Positions 60,645-64,000 of a DNA stretch of 64,000 nt are shown here, one piece after another. A program made the position numbers and the translations under genes. Origin of the DNA: DATCHW01 sp036508135 (GTDB lineage: Bacteria; Bacteroidota; Ignavibacteria; Tepidaquicellales; Tepidaquicellaceae). The notes under the pieces were generated by a model. It searched no databases, was not told the DNA's origin, and was given only the letters and a program-made list of their open reading frames with translations. Position 1 is the stretch's first letter. Each line of letters opens with the position of its first letter. The stretch is from the NCBI GenBank assembly GCA_036508135.1, contig DATCHW010000003.1, positions 62,001 through 126,000 on the forward strand, read 5' to 3'.

Positions 60645-62168
60645 TTATTTTTTTGAAAATATATACGTCAATACAGAAATTGACAATATTGAAATTATGA
60701 CAAATATAACATTTTTAAAAATAAAAATCTGAACAACAAATATTGCTACACCAATGAACATAGTCAGAAATACTTCCGCAATTTTAGTCACTGAATTATA
60801 TTTCGTACTTTGTAATACAAACGGGTATCTGTTATCGAAAAGCAGGTAAATCGAATTTACAAAAAATACCATCGTACCAAAAAACAGCATGTTTAATATA
60901 AGCGGAAACAATTCTATTTTTACGGCAAGTATTGCCGTTGCGGCAAGCAGGACGGGAATTATAAAATTAATGTTGATAAATTTCAATATGCCTTTTATGA
61001 AAAGCTTTTTATTATCAACCGGTAAATTCTGATATATCCATTCAACATCTTCGCTGTTTTCATCTGCAATTTTTGTGTTGGATACGAATAAACGGGATAT
61101 CATCATAACGGTCATAATTATTGACGGGGTAAGCATCAGTACTGCTCCGGCTTCAAGCGGTACGCCCTTATCCACTGTGAAGACAAGGTAATTTCTTGTA
61201 TCACTCAATATTCCGATAACGCAGAATACAAGCGGAATAAAAACCAGCGGAACATATCTGAGTTTGAACGTCTTAGAATTTATCATCTGATTCTTTATTA
61301 GGTTGTATGATGCTCTTTCAAGGTGATTCTTTAAAAGTGTCTTTTGAATAAAAGTGTTGAACCCGGAAAACATTTTTACAGGTTTTCTTTTTTTGGTTTT
61401 CAAATCAAGGGAAAATACTATGTCGCTTATCTCCAGATATCGGCTCTTAATGTAGAAATAAAAAATTAAATATGTTGCAGTAAATATACCAAGGGAGATC
61501 AGGAGGTTAAAAGGATTATCAATGGAAAGTGCAAATAAATTCTGCGGCGAATATTTCACAAAATCAAATTCAAGAACGCTCTGCCTTTCATGCAGTCTCG
61601 CCTTTGATGCAAGACTTGAAGAGTACATAACGAATATCAGAAAAATAAACTGCAATATATACATAACAGAAGTCGACTTTCGCGGAAATTTCAAAAGAAC
61701 TACCATAAACAGCAGAAGAATTAAACCGATTGAAAAGAAAGAGAACATATAATCAGTTACGAGAAATACTAAACTCTTGTATATGTTGTACTCAAAAAAA
61801 TAAAAGACTATCGATTGTGAAATTATGGGGGCTGAAATAATCAGAAATAAATATACGAATGCCGAGATAAATTTCGAAATAAAGAGGTCTTCACTGCTAA
61901 GAGGCAGTGATCGTAAAACTTCGATATGAGTTTTTGCAAAGAACAAACTTTGAAAATCATTCAATGCTATAAAAGAAAGAAGGAAAATATTTATTGTGAA
62001 TGAGAGAATTGCATAACTGAAATAATCGAAAAAGAAAAAATAGTTCAGGGAAAGCATCAGATTTGTAAACAGATAGCCTACGGCAATTCCTATGAATTTC
62101 TTTTTTGAGGATTTATCTTTATCGCGATAATCGAGTTTTAAAAATAAATATGTGAGTTCTGAATTCAA
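60645..62168 (-). CDS. Multi-pass membrane protein, putative ABC-2-type permease
   Basis: About 500 residues with roughly 11-12 membrane helices in two blocks separated by a soluble stretch (about 280-320). The layout and 'LRSLPLSSEDLFISKFISAFVYL' and 'WIYQNLPVDNKKLFIKGILKF' (the 'LP.....L...K' repeat) are typical of ABC-2 exporter permeases; no ATPase gene is adjacent. ATG starts at 62264 or 62234 would overlap mltG by 50-80 bases. I favour TTG at 62168, 17 bases after the mltG stop, giving 'NSELTYLFLKLDYRD'. Confidence 0.7.
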   Translation of the reverse strand: MNSELTYLFLKLDYRDKDKSSKKKFIGIAVGYLFTNLMLSLNYFFFFDYFSYAILSFTINIFLLSFIALNDFQSLFFAKTHIEVLRSLPLSSEDLFISKFISAFVYLFLIISAPIISQSIVFYFFEYNIYKSLVFLVTDYMFSFFSIGLILLLFMVVLLKFPRKSTSVMYILQFIFLIFVMYSSSLASKARLHERQSVLEFDFVKYSPQNLFALSIDNPFNLLISLGIFTATYLIFYFYIKSRYLEISDIVFSLDLKTKKRKPVKMFSGFNTFIQKTLLKNHLERASYNLIKNQMINSKTFKLRYVPLVFIPLVFCVIGILSDTRNYLVFTVDKGVPLEAGAVLMLTPSIIMTVMMISRLFVSNTKIADENSEDVEWIYQNLPVDNKKLFIKGILKFININFIIPVLLAATAILAVKIELFPLILNMLFFGTMVFFVNSIYLLFDNRYPFVLQSTKYNSVTKIAEVFLTMFIGVAIFVVQIFIFKNVIFVIISILSISVLTYIFSKK

Positions 62169-62184
62169 TCGATATATTAAATTT

Positions 62185-63558
62185 TCATTTTTGTTTTTTT
62201 CTGTACTCTTTAATAGCTTTCTGATGTTCTTCATATGTAACGGAAAACTTATGTCCGCCTTCACCTGTTGCTACAAAGTAAAGATAATTATTCTTTTCGG
62301 GATTTACAGCAGCAAGAATCGCGGCATAACCCGGGTTATTTATCGGTCCCGGCGGTAAACCTGTGTACTTATAGGTGTTATAAGGCGAATCAATTTTCAG
62401 GTCTTTGAAAAGCAGTCTTTGTTTAGGACCATCCGGCAGTGCATAGTTCACGGTCGGGTCTGCTTCAAGTTTCATATTCTTATTCAGACGGTTATGATAA
62501 ACTCCCGAAATAATCAACATCTCCGGCTTAAGAGCAGTTTCGGCTTCGATTATTGAACCGAGAGTAACCGCTGATAATAAATCCATATTATTTTCTTTCA
62601 TCTTGTCCATTATTTCGGGACTGCCGGATATTTTTCTTTTAAATTCTTTTACGAGTATTTCCACAAGCATCACCTCATCGATTGCGGCAGGAAGCTGATA
62701 AGTGTCCGGGAACAGAAATCCCTCAAGATTTTTCACTTTCCCTTTTAACCCGAGGCTTTCAATCAGGGTATCGTTTTGTGTCGCTTTAATAAATTTTTCA
62801 GACGAAAGCATTAATTTACTTTCGACAAGTTTTGCAATCTGTTTTATTGTCTGTCCTTCGGGTATTCTGAATTTTACACTTTCCGTTTTATCCGTAAGTA
62901 CAGATAAAAGTTCAAGATTACTCATTCCGTTTTTAAATACGTAGTTTCTTGAAATAATTTTTTCCTCATTTCCGGAAATTTTAACAATCACTTTAAAGAT
63001 AAATCCGTTCCTGATTATATCCTGCTCTTTAAGGTCGGCAGTTATTTCCGTGAGATTTTTTCCCGGTTGAAGAGAGTATTTCTTTTCAGGGTCTCCTCCC
63101 CAGTAATATTTAGAAAACAACGAATAATAAATCAAAGACAAAAATATTATCAGATAAACGAATGCAAGTGCAGGAACAAAAATATACGGCTTTCTTAAAG
63201 CAAATTTTCCGAACTTTTCAAAGAATGCATGAAGAAAAATATAAACTTTTTTAAGAAAAGATGTTATTACGGGAAATGTTTTTGTTTTCAGAAAATTATA
63301 TGAAGTTCGGAGATATAATTTTACTTTCGATAAAACTTTACTTCGTTCAATTTTTTTATAGAGTCCGGAAATGAAAACGGTTATCTTTTTAAGTACGGGT
63401 GCAGCTAATGTTTTTACTTTTTCTAAAAAAGATTTTAGCGGTAAAATTAATTTCCGGAAAGTTCCGGAGTCGGTAATTCCCCGGATTAAAGAAACCGCAT
63501 AAAGATAAAGGTCTTTAAATTTTTTCAGGGTTATCCGTATGAATAGTCCCGGGTTCAT
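62185..63558 (-). CDS. mltG: Endolytic murein transglycosylase MltG
   Basis: A 457-residue YceG-family enzyme that cuts nascent peptidoglycan strands. After a transmembrane helix (about 125-147) comes the LysM-like region ('SLQPGKNLTEITADLKEQDII', 'FRIPEGQTIKQIAKLVE'), then the catalytic domain: 'LEGFLFPDTYQLP', 'GSIIEAETALKPEM' with Glu338, 'GVYHNRLNKNMKLEADPTVNYAL' and 'INNPGYAAILAAVNP'. The ~120-residue basic, amphipathic N-terminal extension before the anchor is unusual. The start overlaps the upstream gene by 4 bases. Confidence 0.93.
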   Translation of the reverse strand: MNPGLFIRITLKKFKDLYLYAVSLIRGITDSGTFRKLILPLKSFLEKVKTLAAPVLKKITVFISGLYKKIERSKVLSKVKLYLRTSYNFLKTKTFPVITSFLKKVYIFLHAFFEKFGKFALRKPYIFVPALAFVYLIIFLSLIYYSLFSKYYWGGDPEKKYSLQPGKNLTEITADLKEQDIIRNGFIFKVIVKISGNEEKIISRNYVFKNGMSNLELLSVLTDKTESVKFRIPEGQTIKQIAKLVESKLMLSSEKFIKATQNDTLIESLGLKGKVKNLEGFLFPDTYQLPAAIDEVMLVEILVKEFKRKISGSPEIMDKMKENNMDLLSAVTLGSIIEAETALKPEMLIISGVYHNRLNKNMKLEADPTVNYALPDGPKQRLLFKDLKIDSPYNTYKYTGLPPGPINNPGYAAILAAVNPEKNNYLYFVATGEGGHKFSVTYEEHQKAIKEYRKKQK

Positions 63559-64000
63559 ATTATCCGCTGAGTCTTTTCAGACCGGTTTTCGTTTTTGTTC
63601 ATACCACTTCTGAAGTAATCAAACGTTCCGAAACCAAAGACCCCTGCCAATGTCAATAAACTCAAAAGAAGAAACGCTTTTATGTTTCCTTCGTCATAGT
63701 ACATTTCTATTTCCGCTCCTGCATAAGGCGAGATAACTCCCCTCATAGAATTATTTATGCGGTAAACTTTGGTATCCTCATTATTTATTCTTGCTTTCCA
63801 TCTGGGATACCACATATCGCTTATCACGACCAGTCCCGGAGCCGATGCTTTTATCTTTAAAGAATGATTTTTTTCTTCAAGTATTTCGGCTTTTGAATTT
63901 TCGGAGCCCGAAGGCAGCTGAGGAGTTTCACCATTCACGATAGCTTTTTCAAGCGGATTGAATTTTTCATCAATCAGAAGTTCGGCACTTTTTTTATTAT
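63555..64000 (-). CDS. YfhO-like membrane protein, C-terminal part (cut by window edge)
   Basis: The frame is open to position 64000. The visible ~148 residues contain 'SLKIKASAPGLVVISDMWYPRWKARINN' and 'VYRINNSMRGVISPYAGAEIEMYYD', the extracytoplasmic end of YfhO-type GT-C-like membrane proteins. A last membrane helix (about 'AFLLLSLLTLAGVFGFGTF') and a charged tail follow. YfhO proteins help add sugars to cell-wall or surface polymers. The gene ends with ATGA overlapping the mltG start, so the two are coupled. Confidence 0.8.
   Translation of the reverse strand, partial: NKKSAELLIDEKFNPLEKAIVNGETPQLPSGSENSKAEILEEKNHSLKIKASAPGLVVISDMWYPRWKARINNEDTKVYRINNSMRGVISPYAGAEIEMYYDEGNIKAFLLLSLLTLAGVFGFGTFDYFRSGMNKNENRSEKTQRII

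Overview
The window is AT-rich DNA that most resembles Ignavibacteria or a relative (Bacteroidota/Chlorobiota side). The main reason is a set of secreted proteins ending in a type IX secretion (T9SS) C-terminal domain with the 'QNYPNPFNPST' signature and a basic tail of the form 'TKKMxLxK'. TonB-dependent receptors and weak Shine-Dalgarno signals agree with this. The assignment is inferred from family signatures; no rRNA or tRNA gene is visible.

Layout. 1-7.7 kb: secreted T9SS proteins (one cut by the left edge), a PH-like protein and a TonB receptor. 8-12 kb: glycogen metabolism (a shortened GH57 protein and GlgB). 12.5-20 kb: a putative lipoprotein, the AmmeMemoRadiSam triad, a T9SS protein, a polyprenyl synthase/HPr/frameshifted peptidase group, and TadA. 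20.4-25.7 kb: a membrane-anchored protein, a LysM protein, a GT-C glycosyltransferase and two molybdo-enzyme accessory genes (XdhC, MocA-like). 25.7-29.1 kb: a TonB receptor bracketed by ~335-bp direct repeats, each carrying the broken 5' end of a hydantoinase (hyuA-like) gene. 29.2-37 kb: an accessory island with a partly duplicated outer-membrane gene, an MqsR/MqsA-Panacea toxin-antitoxin module with a nonsense-mutated toxin, a small SANT-like protein, an SDR and a 1214-residue TPR protein with a PIN-like C-terminus. 37-40.2 kb: a T9SS protein, a REP-associated transposase relic and an MFS exporter. 40.3-56.8 kb: an anaerobic purine/urate catabolic cluster. 57.3-64 kb: a small secreted protein, a DUF4239 protein, an SDR, a RapZ-C-like protein, UbiX, an ABC-2-like permease, MltG and a YfhO-like fragment.

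The metabolic core is the operon ygeY-ygeW-ygfK-ygeX-Se-dependent-type xanthine dehydrogenase-ssnA-PLP lyase (52507 down to 40336), with xdhB/xdhA just upstream. In gut anaerobes this gene set has been linked to uricase-independent urate and purine breakdown. The hydantoinase usually found with it survives here only as two N-terminal stubs, and XdhC and the MocA-like gene lie beside the stubs, so the cluster looks rearranged.

The most unusual pattern is a family of short palindromes built on TCCCGAnnnnTCGGGA. They lie between or beside duplicated coding ends of T9SS sorting tails (7.6, 26.2 and 36.9 kb), beside a decayed REP-type Y1 transposase (38.5-38.9 kb), and apparently inside reading frames (37.2 and 41.1 kb). 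This suggests a REP-like mobile family that tolerates or exploits the 3' ends of T9SS cargo genes.
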